64,000 nucleotides of DNA, from contig JAULBX010001447.1 of the NCBI GenBank assembly GCA_032358255.1, forward strand, positions 1 to 64,000. Reading direction: 5' to 3'. The DNA comes from Heterotrichella gracilis. Its lineage: Eukaryota > Sar > Xanthophyceae > Tribonematales > Xanthonemataceae. A model generated the notes under the pieces. That model was not told the DNA's origin, did no database searches, and was given only the letters and a program-made list of their open reading frames with translations. Of this stretch, positions 21,611-33,700 are shown one piece after another. The first letter of the stretch is position 1. The number at the start of each line of letters is the position of its first letter. Both the position numbers and the translations under genes were made by a program.

Positions 21611-24600
21611 TCAGCTGGGCGCTCTTCCATCCCCGGGGCTCCCCCCAGCTGGCTTGAACACCCGCATGGCCCCCCACATGCCCTCCACCAGCGCCCGGGC
21701 ACCAGGGGCGGGGTCCCAGTAGGGCAGCGCGTCGATGAACCACATGCCCACCCCCCTCAGCCCCAGCCTGTCGGCCACCAGGTACTTGAGCGCCAGGCTC
21801 TCGGGGTCATCGTACCAAAACTGGTACACAGGGCCCCCCTGCCCCGCCTGGCAGGTGACGTAGGGGCTGAATTGTGTGGGTTCCCATTTCCTGGTGGAGC
21901 ACCTCAGCTGTCCCTCCCCTTCAAATTTGCAGGGGTCGTCTAGGGTAGCGTTGAGGGACTGGGTGGCAGTGGGGGGGCTGGATTGACACGCCAGGAAGCG
22001 CTGCAGGGTGGCGTAATCAAACTGGCGGCCTGCCGCGTCGCTGCATGAGCATCCTCTGAAGGACACCTGGGGGATCTGGCACACTTCCAGGTCCAGGTTT
22101 GCAGAGTCGGGCTGTGCCACCACCCCTTGCTGGTCAGAAGCAGTTGCCCCACTCCCTTTAACACCATCTACATCATCCCCACTTCCCATCTCCACATGCA
22201 CGCCCAACCCTGCTGCCGCTGGTGCTGTCTCCCCCTCCACATGGTGATCATCATCCCTCCCATTGGCTGGGGTACCCCCATGCACGCATGGGTAGCGGTA
22301 GCCGTACCATGGAACTCCCAGGATGAGTTTTTCTGCGGGGATCCCCAGGTCCAGGAACTGGCGCACCCCCCGCTCCACCAGCTCCACCGGGGAGTTTGCG
22401 CTGGCCACACAGCGGCCCCAGATCTGGGACTGAACCAACAATGGAGGGGTAGCGTCAGCATGTACGATGTGGCACGCCCCCCAATCAGGATGAACAGCAA
22501 AGCATGGTTGGCATCAACGCATATAACTGCGTTAAACAATTGCCGGCACCACAACCCAACTACAAGGGCCACTCGCTCACCAATCATCATCAACACGAGC
22601 AACAAGCCCAGTATGCCCCCACCTGCATGTCATACGCCGCAAGGAACCACACGTCTGGTTTGTGGGTGATGAGGGTCTAGGGTTTAGGGTTTACCGCGAG
22701 GGGTGATGCAGTGCCCACCTGCATGTCATACACCATGAGGAACAGCACGTCTGGTTTGTGGGTGATGAGGGTCTAGGGTTCAGGGTTTAGGGCGAGGGGT
22801 GATGCAGTACCCACCTGCATGTCATAGGCCATCAGGAACAGCACGTCAGCTGCCGCTGCCAGGCCCATCCAGTCAAAATTGCGGCCATCAACCCCGTGTG
22901 GGGACCAGGGGATGTCAACAGAGATCTGGGACCCGGGGATGGCGGCGTGAAAGGCGTCTGCTGTTTCCCTCACCTGGGTGGGAGCCACGTAGGGTATGTG
23001 AGGGTCATGCGGGCAAGGATCATGAGGGTGGGGTCCCGTGAGTGGCATTCACATGGGCAAAAGGGTCCACGGCAAAGAGATCGCATTGTATACATCCTTT
23101 GACGTGGGTGAACCCACATGGGTGCGGGGCAATGGCCTGGCGCTTGGCATTTGGAATGGTATATAAACCTGACCGCCCTTGCACGCCGTATCATGATGGT
23201 GGCGGCATGATGTCTGGTCAAGACAGCCGCAGCAGTACCCACCAGCCACACATACATACTCATACACAAACCGCCAGCCACCCACCATCAGCAAGTGCAC
23301 CATCATCACGCACCAGGTTAGTGTACTCCAGTGCCAGCTGGTCACCATACCCTACAGGGTCCTCAAAGTCGAAGTTTGTCCCGTCCATGTGGTTGTCCCG
23401 CGCCTCCTGCAGGTGCGCAGCTATCCATGCCGCACGGGAGGTGGCGTTGGCAAACAGGGCGGGGTCGCCACCGCTGCGCCCATCAAGCACCACTCGAGCG
23501 CCTGTGCCAGGGGTGCAATGTTAATGGTGGTTGCGAATTTTTGACACACGATGAAACGAGTAATGAACACAATCATCTAACCAACAGGTGCAGACGGAAC
23601 ACGAAAAAGCCTAGGGCACATGTATTGCGCCGTTTCTAAAGGCATTTCCTATTGCACATCAAGATGTGGACACCGTGGAGGTGTATGGCACAGAGGGAAT
23701 GCGTTTCACACCTGGACGCGCACTACAAAGCGCAGGTTGTGTTGGCTCGCACACCACGTGCACCACATAGCGCAATAGTGATGGGAGCGTCGCCCAACTA
23801 GCGAAGCGCTTCAATATTGAATTGGTGTTCAGGGGTACCATTGCGGGTTACATATACACCATCAACATACTTTGCTTTTGGTACCAAGGGGTATATAGAA
23901 AGAGAGACATCTATGCCCCTTGTTGGTACCCAATGCATTGCAATGCGAATCACTAGGGTTTGTGTGAGGGTTTCTTAGGGTTTGGGCGCACCCTTTGCGT
24001 GCGCCAGGCACATGAGCTGCGGGTCCTTGTTCCATGCCACGGTGGTCACCTGGCTCCAGTCGTACTGCTGGTACTGCGCGGCAGCGGTGGTGGAGAAGCC
24101 AAACACCTCACGCTCGTGCCGCACCTGGACGGGGAAGTGGTTTCACCACAGTTGTGGGGGGTGGGGATTGGGTGCATGGGGTCCACTGGTGGGGAGAGTG
24201 GGAGGCCGAAGGGGCGAATACGAGCACTAGTACTAGGGCGTTACATAGGTTGCAGTGGCGAATAGCATAGTGGGTCCCACAAATGAAAGTGCATGCATGC
24301 ATGCATGTGTGACAATTCCGACATGCATGCATACGCAAATACAGTGAGAATACCCTAGCTGTGGCCGTGTTTCACCATTATTTGCAATAAAGTTCCATCT
24401 TGGGAACAGCCGGACACCATGCGTTTCTGTCAAGCAAGTTTTGCACCGATGCATGCATGCAATCTTTGCAACGGCCCACTACATACTGTAAATACTGGAC
24501 TACCGACAGTGTGCGCCCACTGCAGCGGCATGCCCATTTGCAAGCAGTGCTATGGTGCCATGCAGCTGGTATGGCGAGTGCCTGAGGTGAAGTGGGTGCT

Positions 24601-24784
24601 TGCAGCACGTTGCATGCCATACCTGGACTGGCTTGCACAAGTCAGCGTGCTCGCACGGGCAAGGCTTAGGTGAAGCGTGGCACGGTCTTGGGTAACAGCT
24701 TCCGTACAGCACTAGCAGTATTTCAAGGACTGCACACGGCAGCAGCCTGGGCCATGAACCGTGCTGCAACGCCATCACGGTCAT
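21611..24784 (-). CDS. CTBS: GH18 di-N-acetylchitobiase-like enzyme, secreted or lysosomal/vacuolar
   Basis: Five exons: 24784-24623, 24124-23992, 23501-23314, 22973-22815 and 22429-21611. All phases fit and give 486 aa. A signal peptide (LLPCAVLEILLVLYGSCY core) precedes CPCEHADLCKPV, the short Cys-rich motif seen at the mature N-terminus of chitobiases. EVFGFSTTAAAQYQQYDWSQ, ARVVLDGRS and RAAWIAAHLQEARDNHMDG follow. The GH18 active-site motif DGTNFDFE is intact (Asp138, Asp143, catalytic Glu145). FLMAYDMQ, LILGVPWYGYRYPC, CSDAAGRQF, FWYDDPESLALKYL and LRGVGMWFIDALPYWD all match chitobiase blocks. The enzyme family removes GlcNAc from the reducing end of chitobiose in glycoprotein and chitin breakdown. 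Between WYGYRYPC and CSDAAGRQ there is an acidic, low-complexity insertion of roughly 50-60 residues compared with animal chitobiases. The start could also be the ATG at 24775. Confidence 0.92.
22617..22850. repeat. 96-bp tandem repeat copying the CTBS exon 4 end and donor, with TTTAGGG motifs
   Basis: acctgcatgtcata starts at 22621, 22717 and 22813, an exact 96-bp period. The right-hand copy is the genuine end of CTBS exon 4 (FLMAYDMQ followed by the GT donor, minus strand). The two others lie in the downstream intron and still read FLMVYDMQ and FLAAYDMQ followed by GTGGG. TTTAGGG-type motifs at about 22677-22692 and 22773-22792 sit between the copies. Confidence 0.95.
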
Positions 24785-26458
24785 CTCCAAGGACACATGA
24801 TATCCTTATTCCAGCCACCCAGGAACAAGATACCGACACAGATATACACAACCCGCCGGCTGTGGTGGAACCCACTTGAAGGTATCGATATAAGGTATAG
24901 TTCTGTATCACGCAAGCAGTACTATTTCCCACTTTGACCAGATACCCTGACCAGGCTGCCAGTGACTGGCCCACACCAGGACAACTTGTTGGGGGAGCCT
25001 TGATGCTCACGCACAGCAATGTAGGCTTTGGCATAGGCTGTCCCAGTGTACCAGGCTGCTATATGTCTTGGTCTTGGTCCCAGTGTAACACCCAGCAGCG
25101 CTGCGCAACGATTGCCGGGGTTAAACAGTTGGCCATTGAAAGACAGACATGAGCTCAGTTTCTGGACAATGGCAACAAGCCATGGTTAAAACAAGCTTAT
25201 GTGTCACACGGTACGGTAGAAGTGCCGCCCTATTCGCGCCTTTTCCATCTGTGTTCTTTCTATGGTGTTACAGTGCAGGGGCGAGCCTGAGATCAATCCT
25301 TGCGGTTTGTCTTAGACGCCCCTCTCCCCCCCCTTTAAAAAGCAACAACAAGCAAATCAGAGGACGATCAAAGCCTCAATCAGCAACCAGGAGGACTTCA
25401 ATATGTCTGTGATATTCTGTTCTTCTACAGTAACAGTACATGAACAGCACAAATCCTAGGCAAACACAAGGTGCTCCCCTCACTCTGCATGGACTAGCCA
25501 CGTGCACGGAAACACAAAGGGTGAAAAGCACCCCGTAGTCACGTATGACTAACGTAAATGAATGGGAATTCCCACAGCAAACAACAACCGCATGCGCAAT
25601 GCTGCCCTCAGGTAGCAAGGCGCTCTAAAAACCCCAATCGGAGGCTGTGTTGTACATAAATACCACTGGTGGCAAAACTCTAGAAAGGAAATGCTGCAGT
25701 GGGCATGCAAGGCGGGAGGCCCTGCAGACAACAAACTGTGGACCCCTCTCAGTACGCGCAAAATGCCAAAAAAACAGCATGACCACGGGGAAAACGGTCA
25801 GCACATCTGTAGAAATTAACCCGAAGGGTGTTGTGACGGTGTACTATAGTTTGCTTCCTAGCAAGAAGCAAACTGCTGGGACAGGATCAGATGGTGCGGT
25901 ACCGACAGGGGCCCATTAAACCATACGTTCGCCACGGGGCACGTACATATCCTGTAACCATTGAGGTGGGTTGCGTTGGCGACTCGCAAGGCGCAGGATC
26001 TACAAGGTTGCTTGGCCGCTTTCCAAAACATTGGCCATTTCCAACAAACTCTAATCTTCTCAAACAGCGGCGATAAGGCTCAATTTGACAACCTAACAGT
26101 TAACATCATCTGGACAAGACTTATCTTCTCAAGTATATCACATCTTCTCATTATACACAAAGTACGATGGGCTACGACTGGTGGCCATTCAACAACTGGA
26201 ACATGCTCTAGGAGCAACTAAATGCCTTACCAAATGATGGCAGGACCCCAGTGGGCCTGAACATTTCTGGCGAGGCTCCGAACTAAAACTGACTGAGTTA
26301 AAACCCTTGTACAGGGTTGCGGCTGAGGGCTGCCAGGTGGCAGGTCACGCACTTTGCCATCCCCACACACACACTCATCCCAGCAGGGCCGCGTCTCCCA
26401 GGGCTTAGTGCCCTCTGTACCATGGCTGGTGCCCTGCTGCATGTTCTCCCTGCGCCGC
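24785..26458. other. Intergenic region, no gene seen
   Basis: These 1.7 kb lie between the chitobiase start and the 3' end of the DCC-family gene. The sequence is AT-richer, and frames of 60-100 codons on both strands lack motifs. The left end should hold the chitobiase promoter. Confidence 0.5.
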
Positions 26459-28221
26459 TCACTTGATAAATCGCTGTGCAAAGCGCGGGTCCGACAGCCT
26501 GCAGGAGGTGCTCTTGCCAAAGAAGCCGTAGCGGTTGGTTGCCACCTGATGCACAGCAGCACGTGGGGTGAGTGTGAGGGCAATGATACAATGAAACAGT
26601 GATATGAGATCTTTCGGTGTTGATTTGGCAGGAGGATACATACAGAACTGGTGCTGCAGGTGAGTCACCCATTACCCACACCAGTCCCGCAGGCTTGTTT
26701 TCATCCATTGGTGCACCAGTACAGTTTATGGGCAATGCCAATATGGTGCAAGAGTACTACTGATACCCAGCCGGGCGCCCCAATGCAGCAGCTGCCGGGC
26801 TACTGCCAACACACTGCATCCTGCACGCTTAGGGTTTTAGGTTTCCTGGTGCGCACCCTGTCGTAGAAGAAGTCCCGCACCACCCCGGGGACCGGCTTTG
26901 TCATCATGGCCATCACCGCAAAGCTCACGTTCAGCTGCGCCCCGATGCGCATGACCGCCTCGCTCTTCACGTAGTGCCTGTCCTCCTCCACAAGCACGAT
27001 AGAGGAGATGTCCTCGGGGTCCCTCCCCACGCGTTTCAGTAACACCTTCCCTGCCTCGCTTTGCAGCGCGGCGAAGCGGAAGAGGCCCTTAGTGTCCCGG
27101 GACAGCACAAAGTTTACTCCCCCGTTGCAGCTGCAAGGGAGGGGGATGGGTGAGCGCGGTTAGAGGGGTGTTCTGGGCAGGAGGGCTTGGCGTGTGCACC
27201 TTGGCAGGCGTAGTGGCAGCCCAGACGGTACAGCAGCTAGCCGAACGTCTTGACGCAATGCAATTGCACATCGGCATCAAAATGATGATCATTTTCAGTG
27301 CTGTGGTGGCGCAATCCATGTGCCAAGCAATTGCAACTGCGCGGCTGGGGGTGCACTGCACACAGCCCACCACCATTTGCAGCTTATTGCCTGCACCCAA
27401 ACCCCACAAGAAGTGTGCACTTACAGGTTGCAGACGCCGTCAAACAGGATGATGGGCCGCTTGTCGTCCTCAAAGTAGTCCTCGTCATCATCCTCGTCAT
27501 CGCTGGCCTCTGCAATCATGCTGGGCTGGCGCCTGACCATGCCGCTGTCCTCCCCCTCTATGAAGGTGGTCTTCATGGTGGACGCCTCTGGGAGGATGAA
27601 GGGGCCTTGCACCGAGGCCAGGTCGGTGGCAGACAGGGAGGTGGGGACGAAACACTGCGGGGATTGGGAAGGGGATGCGTCGGTGGGCTGCTTCATCCGC
27701 AAGGTGCAGGGTTATATCCTTACAAAAAGTATATGCAGAGGTTCACGCCAGGTGACGCCATGCTCCACAGGATGGAATAGGTGCTGCAGTGTCGGCTATA
27801 TTGCACACACTCCAAGACCTGCCAGCAACCCACTGTGGCACACTCTTCCTCCAAGCAGCTGTGCAGCAAGCAATGTGAGGCAAGCACCAGGAGCTCTGCT
27901 GCTGCTGTTCCTCACCGAAGCTGATGCGCTCAGGTGGGTTGGGGCAGGGCGGTCCAGCTCCAGCCCCCTCCTGCCGGTGCGTGGCCTGGGCCCTGGAAAG
28001 CTCTGGCTGACGCGCCGCAGCAGGTAGCGCGCATGCTCATCCATGCTGGCGCGGGGTGAGTAGTCAAAGCTGCCCCTGTCTGACTCCATGCTGGCGCGCA
28101 GCTTGTCCGCCCGGCGGGCGGAACGCAGCTGCATCATCTCGTTCATCACCCGGGGGGTGCGGTGCTGGTGGGGGTAGTGCGGAGCCAGGGAGTGGGGTGT
28201 ACCAAGCAGCGCGCCTTCCAT
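26459..28221 (-). CDS. DCC-family thiol-disulfide oxidoreductase
   Basis: Four exons: 28221-27916, 27654-27425, 27130-26857 and 26545-26459. Phases agree and give 298 aa. The N-terminal about 100 residues are Ser/Arg-rich and could include an organelle transit peptide. An acidic Asp/Glu run at about residues 153-165 precedes the catalytic domain, which opens PIILFDGVCNLCNGGVNFVL. This holds the D-x-x-C-x-x-C signature of the DCC family (Cys177 and Cys180). RFAALQSEAGKVLL, VLVEEDRHYVKSEAV and NRYGFFGKSTSCRL follow in the usual order and end FAQRF near the stop. DCC proteins are thioredoxin-fold enzymes presumed to handle thiol/disulfide exchange; plant homologues are plastid-predicted. The intron at 27424-27131 splits the signature between Asn-Leu and Cys. 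Upstream exons cannot be excluded. Confidence 0.88.
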
Positions 28222-30750
28222 GCTCTTGTGACCAAGGAGGTGGCTGCTGGGCCACGCTCCAAGTGGGGGAGCAACCTGCAGGCACTTCCCAAAGGCAGTT
28301 GTCAGACAGCAACCCCAGGTGTAGGTGGGCTAACAGAGGGTGGCCAGCAACCTTCAACAGAGGGTGGCAACAAGGCACAACGCCATGCGGTCCCTGGGAA
28401 AGAGTGTTGCACAACCAAGGCACAGCTGTAGTAGACATCAAACCGTGTTTTAAGGTAGTAGAGGAGTTGGGTCGAGCAGTCTGGTGCAGACAGAATACCG
28501 TGCACTGCTGCTGGCAGTGTGAGGCACTTGAGTGTGCCACAACTTCTGCTCACCGTGGTCTGTGGAACTGTCTTGAAACAGTGAGCTAATATCTGGAACG
28601 AAGCGGTCTCTGCTATGAGCGAAGGGCCTCAGTTACCAGGCAGTCACCTGAGGAGCACGCTGTGAGAAAAGCAAAGAGTCAGCTGGTGCACAAGAACGAA
28701 TTGAGCGGCCGTCGTAGAACTAGCTCCTGGCGAGCGAGACATGCTCGTGGTGTTGCGCGACGAAGTGGGCTCGAGGAGAGGCTGGAAAAACAACAAGGTG
28801 GAACGGCCCAGCGGTTCTGGAAACGGAGCATGATCACCTACACGACTCACTGACAGTCTAGGATACGCCTATGTAACAACAGGCAGCCCTTGAAATTCCG
28901 TGCTGCGTGGTAAACGCCCGGACTGCCACAGCGACTGTGCCCAACACAGCAAAACGCGGTAAAATTGAATGCGCACGACAGAGCGCCGTCGATCAACCAA
29001 ACTCTGAGATGTCAGCAGCGCACGGATGTTGCCACGAAGAGCCCACAACATAGGAATGAGCTAGTGGGCTTCAGGTGTCTGAGAGGGCCACAACCCTCCT
29101 ACTGAAACCTCCTGATCTGTTCCCAAACCCTCCGCCTGGCCGGCAGAACGCCCACACGGCAATAGCGGCTCCAGATTCCGTACCTGGTGTGCTGTTCTCG
29201 TGCTTCACGGCAAGGAAAGTATCGCTGTGCGGGTGGCCTGCAGTCAGCGATGTCGATGGCAAAAAGTACCAGCAAGCTATTCACTAGGGACGTGAGACGC
29301 TACACCTCGGCGGGTTGCGGTCAGACAGGGCAGCTACAGCACCACTCTCAGCAGCGAATACCAAGTTTATTCACGTCAATGTGGCCATTAACCGTGGGGT
29401 GTGCAGCAGCAGGCCGTGCTTTCACTGAAAGTTTCAGGAGCACCCCGCTGCACTGGCGAGCAGAGTGTGTGTGGACGCTGAGCCTGATTCGCCCCCAGGC
29501 AGAAAATTTGGAAGCTCATTCAAAAGATCCCGCTGGCAGGCAGCCACCAGGCCCCGATCTTCTGACAAGCTGGGGCACGTGCTTGCACTCTGGTCATCGT
29601 CCACCTCATAAAGTGACACCCGTGGCATGAATTTGCTGTATCAGATACTCTACAACGTGATGCCCCTAAGCCTCGTCGCCAGGCGTTCGAACCGATCGGC
29701 TTGCGTCAGCAAAGGTGGCCTGAAGCCATGGTTCAACGCATTCAACTGCAATGTTTTCATGGCATTGAATTGCAGGAGCAGGGCTATCGTGGCACAGACC
29801 CCCAGGTGTCACACTTGCAAGAGCTACAACACCTGCCGAAGCCCCATTCAGCTGCCAGGGTTCAGCATCTACTACCTGTTGGATATGCATGCATCGGCCT
29901 TCGCTGCGTCAGTGACAAGGAGAGGGTAGGGTTCCAACTATAATTGGAACTATTGTATCACAAGCAGCTGAGCTGCACATTTTGTGCCTTACAACTGGTA
30001 GACATGGGTTGTTTGGCGGGAACCCGTGGTGCCATGCTGCAGCAAGCAACAAAGTTTGGTTTAACCACAGTTCTTTGGTTATCCCAGTCACTGAATGCCT
30101 TTCGATGGCACTCTCCACAGACACTTATAGAAGTATATCCGCGCCCAACACTGGAATTGAATTTATTTTTGATATACCAATCGTCAACCGTTCCATGGCT
30201 GAAACTTGGAACATGAAAATCAAACTAAACTACAAAGGAAAGGGTGTACACAACTCCTGATTGGCAGGCTGGGAACTAGGCCTGTCAACACTGGCCTGAA
30301 AACACTGCAACAACATAGAATTTCTCCAAAATGTTGCCAAAAATATAGCAAAAATAGCGTAGAAGGGATAGACAAAAAGACACCAACGTGGTAGACCCAA
30401 ATTAACTCAATTATCTGTGCTAACAAACAAGGGGGAAAAGCTCTAAGACGACCAGTTACTTCAAAGCAAAACATTTGTGGGTTGATCAGTCACATAATGG
30501 ACACATAGTCCCCACAACAAAAAAATGCAATTATCTGACGCAACTGGGCCAGGGATAACAACTGCTCACTTAGCTTTGGCATGCGGCGCAGTGGGTCCGG
30601 TTGGAAGGCAGCAGTGAAGGCCAGCACTACCATTTGCTCCTCGGAAGTTGCATGCATTGCATTTCCCACCGCTGGCCCATGGCGTGATTTCTCAAAACCT
30701 GTAACCCTAACACTGAACCCAGCTCCAGGCTGCGGCCTTGCTGGTGCCGC
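28222..30750. other. Intergenic region, no gene seen
   Basis: This 2.5-kb gap lies between the DCC gene start and the 3' end of the MJ1316-F-box-WD40 gene. The longest frames (for example plus 29187-29630 and plus 29627-29929) have no recognisable domain, no signal peptide and no splice partner. A remote or lineage-specific gene cannot be ruled out. The left end should hold the DCC gene promoter. Confidence 0.45.
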
Positions 30751-33700
30751 CTAGCGCGTAGATCGTTTGGGGTAGCGGTTCCGCCGCTTGGGCAGCTTCT
30801 TCTCCTTCTTTTTCTTCTCCACCCTGTCGCTGTTGTCCCCAGAGTGGGAGTCGCTGTCGTGGCCGGCGGCGGCTGCGGGGCCCGCCATGCGCCACATGCG
30901 GCACTCACTCCCGCTCACCCCCGCAAGCAGGGTGGTGTCAACAAACTGTGGGCAAAATTGGCACCGAGGCTTTAGGGTCAAGGAGTCAGCCGGGAATTCA
31001 CAAACTGGCAAAGGGCGGGATGTTGCACATCCGGCTCATCTGGGCAGATTTCCACATGTGTATAACTTGACCCCAAAACAAGTTCAATTATTCAGGTTCA
31101 CATGGGCTTGAAAGACAGGAATGCATGGGAGTGGACACTGTTGGCGCGTGCATCTCATCAGGGGGACAAATGTGACTCCAAATGCGCCCGTGCTGTTGCA
31201 CCTAACACACCCCACCTGGAAGCAGTTCACCCTCCCCTCTGCCGCAAACTCCATGAGCGGGCCCCCCACCCGCCCCGCACCCCCCACCGCCCTCAGATCA
31301 TGCAGCGTGAGGCAGCTGCCCCCAAAGGCAGTCACCAGCTTCCAGTCATCAATCTGCACGCCAGCGGGGTAGGGCGCGGGGTCGTCCGGCGCTGTGGAGG
31401 TGGGTGGCGGCAACACCACTGCCACGCGCTGCCCGTTGCGCACATCCCACAGGGCGATCGACCCTGCGGTGCCTGACGCGACCAAGGAGCCTGCGTGGGA
31501 AAACAGGGCTGCGATCAGCGGGTTGTTTGATGAAGCTTGTGTGGAGGGATATGGCGCATGGAAAATCCACCTCCACCCGGAACCCTGCCCAGGTACATCA
31601 TTTTGATTTTGAACTCTAGAAATATAAGGAGTGCAGTCAGCGCCAGTGGGAGGCTACTAAGTGCAGCAAGCTTGGTGTGGGCCAACAGCGCCCGCCACAT
31701 TCACAGCACCAGTATCCCCTGCCACTCGGCCGCACCTGCCGTGGCCACGCAGTTGAAGGGCTGCATCCCCTCCCCTCCCCCCACCATCATCTCCTCCCCC
31801 TGGTCCTCAAGGGGCGACGCCAGTCGCTGCAGCCGCTGCATGGTGGCGATGTCCCACAGGTCAAGGGACCAGCCGGCACTCACAAGCTGGGCAGTGGATT
31901 GGCGCACCGCAAGCGCATGCACCGCCGCGCCCACGTCCACCCACGTGATGGTGCTCCCCTGTGCAGGAGGGAAAGGCGATTAGCAAGGGCAGCAATGTTT
32001 AAAGCCTCCGGAGCTCCTGTCGCAAATTGAGGACAATAGGGCCACGACACCGGGCACTATGTTGCCACACGCGACATTGTGCCAGCAAGAACAGGGGTCT
32101 CACTCCCGCGCAATCGCACCGGCGTCAACCCATGGTGGGTTCTTGGTAGGAGGAGGGAGAGCGAGGTGGTCATCCACACCCTCACCCACTACCAACCTTC
32201 ACATCCCCTCAACCTCCCGTTCACTACCACGCCTCCGCACCCATACCCCACCCATGCCACCCCCACCCGCACCCACCTGGCGCACATCCCACACCCGCAG
32301 CGTGCCGTCCTCCCCGCCGGAGATGGGCAGCCCCTCGTACAGCTGGCAGGCCCCCACCCCCGCCACGTGGCCCCGTAGCACCCGGCTGGCCCGCAGGTCG
32401 TCCATTGACCAGAGGCGCATGGCCCCCGTGGTGTCCCCCGCAATGAGGTGGTCGTCGTCAAAGGCAAGGCAGGTCACGCGGCCAGTGGGGCCCTGGGGGA
32501 GGGTTGGGGTTGTTGTGTGGGTGCTTGGGTGGGGGTGCAGAGGTTTGACAAGCGTAGGGTATGGGTATCCGGATGGGATGCCTTTGGCAACAATATTGTA
32601 TGCTCAGTAGCATGTCAGCACCAGCCGTTCGTGGCAAATTCCCACACATTCACTCAGCCGAAACTACCTATAGGTGGCAATGCGCTCGCAGCACAATGCA
32701 TGGCCTGTAAAACGCACCCCAGCGCACCCCCGCCACACTGACCCTACCCCTGAGCCCCCTCCTGCATGCCTCACCTCCCGGCGCAGCGTGCTGATTCGCT
32801 TGCCCGTGACGTGGCTCCACAGCCGCACCACGCCCCCGTCTGCACTGGCCACCTTGGTTGGATCAGCCACCAGGGAGGTGGTGCTGGGCCAGCCACAAGG
32901 GGAGGAAACGGGGTGCGCCTCCAGCCACCTGGCGGCGGTGAGCGCACTCCGGCGGCACTGGCGCCTCACCTGGGAGGGACAGCAGCGTGGTCAGCGGGGG
33001 CTGCCTGCGCATGCTGCTGTGTGTACTTGATTTCTGTCAAATGCATTGGACTTTGGCATTTGACTGGCCGTGTTGAATTTCAGTAACATCGGTCGTATTT
33101 CAACATTAGGAAATATATTCAAATCAATATTTCAATGAGATTCATGGACAAGGATGTGCAGTGCAAGTGGCATGGCAACCATGCAGCCGTTCATATGTGT
33201 GGTCAGTGCTATCATCAATGCACCACGACTGCATTGGATTGCAATGTTGCCTCGTCAGCACAGAAACCACACATCATGGATGCCACGCCACCCTAAAAAG
33301 TGCACCATCACCAGCAGGCTTGCACACTGGATTCGCATGCAGCATGCCACCTTGGCGCACCATCGGGTGGTTCATCTGCTCCGGCGGCTGCGCCCCAAAG
33401 ATGTTGGCATAGGTATCCGCCCACAGCTGCTCACTTGACACCACCTGGTTGAGCCAGCGGCAGGTGCGCGCAAGCATGCACAGCTCGCGCACCCCGCAGT
33501 GCGCCATGGCGCCGTGCCACAGCTCCCGAGGCAGGTCAAGGGCGGTGCTCTCGGGCGGGGTGGGGTCTGCTGCTGTACCGGGCTCTTCCTGGCCTTGGGG
33601 GGGCGTGGGGAGGTCAGCATCAGAGGAGTCGGTGCGGTGGAGCGAGAGGGCCTGCATGTGGGGATTGTGGGCCGCGCTTGGGATGGGAGTCAAGAGATGT

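Noticed and set aside
22617-22850. CRISPR-like array from regular 96-bp repeats
   Set aside because: The copies are head-to-tail with no unique spacers, derive from a coding exon and are in a eukaryotic gene.
24419-24673. Plus-strand frame with several C-x-x-C pairs resembling a zinc finger
   Set aside because: It is antisense to the chitobiase first exon (24784-24623) and its intron. The minus strand has a signal peptide, the family CPC motif and a phase-consistent splice, which explain the sequence better.
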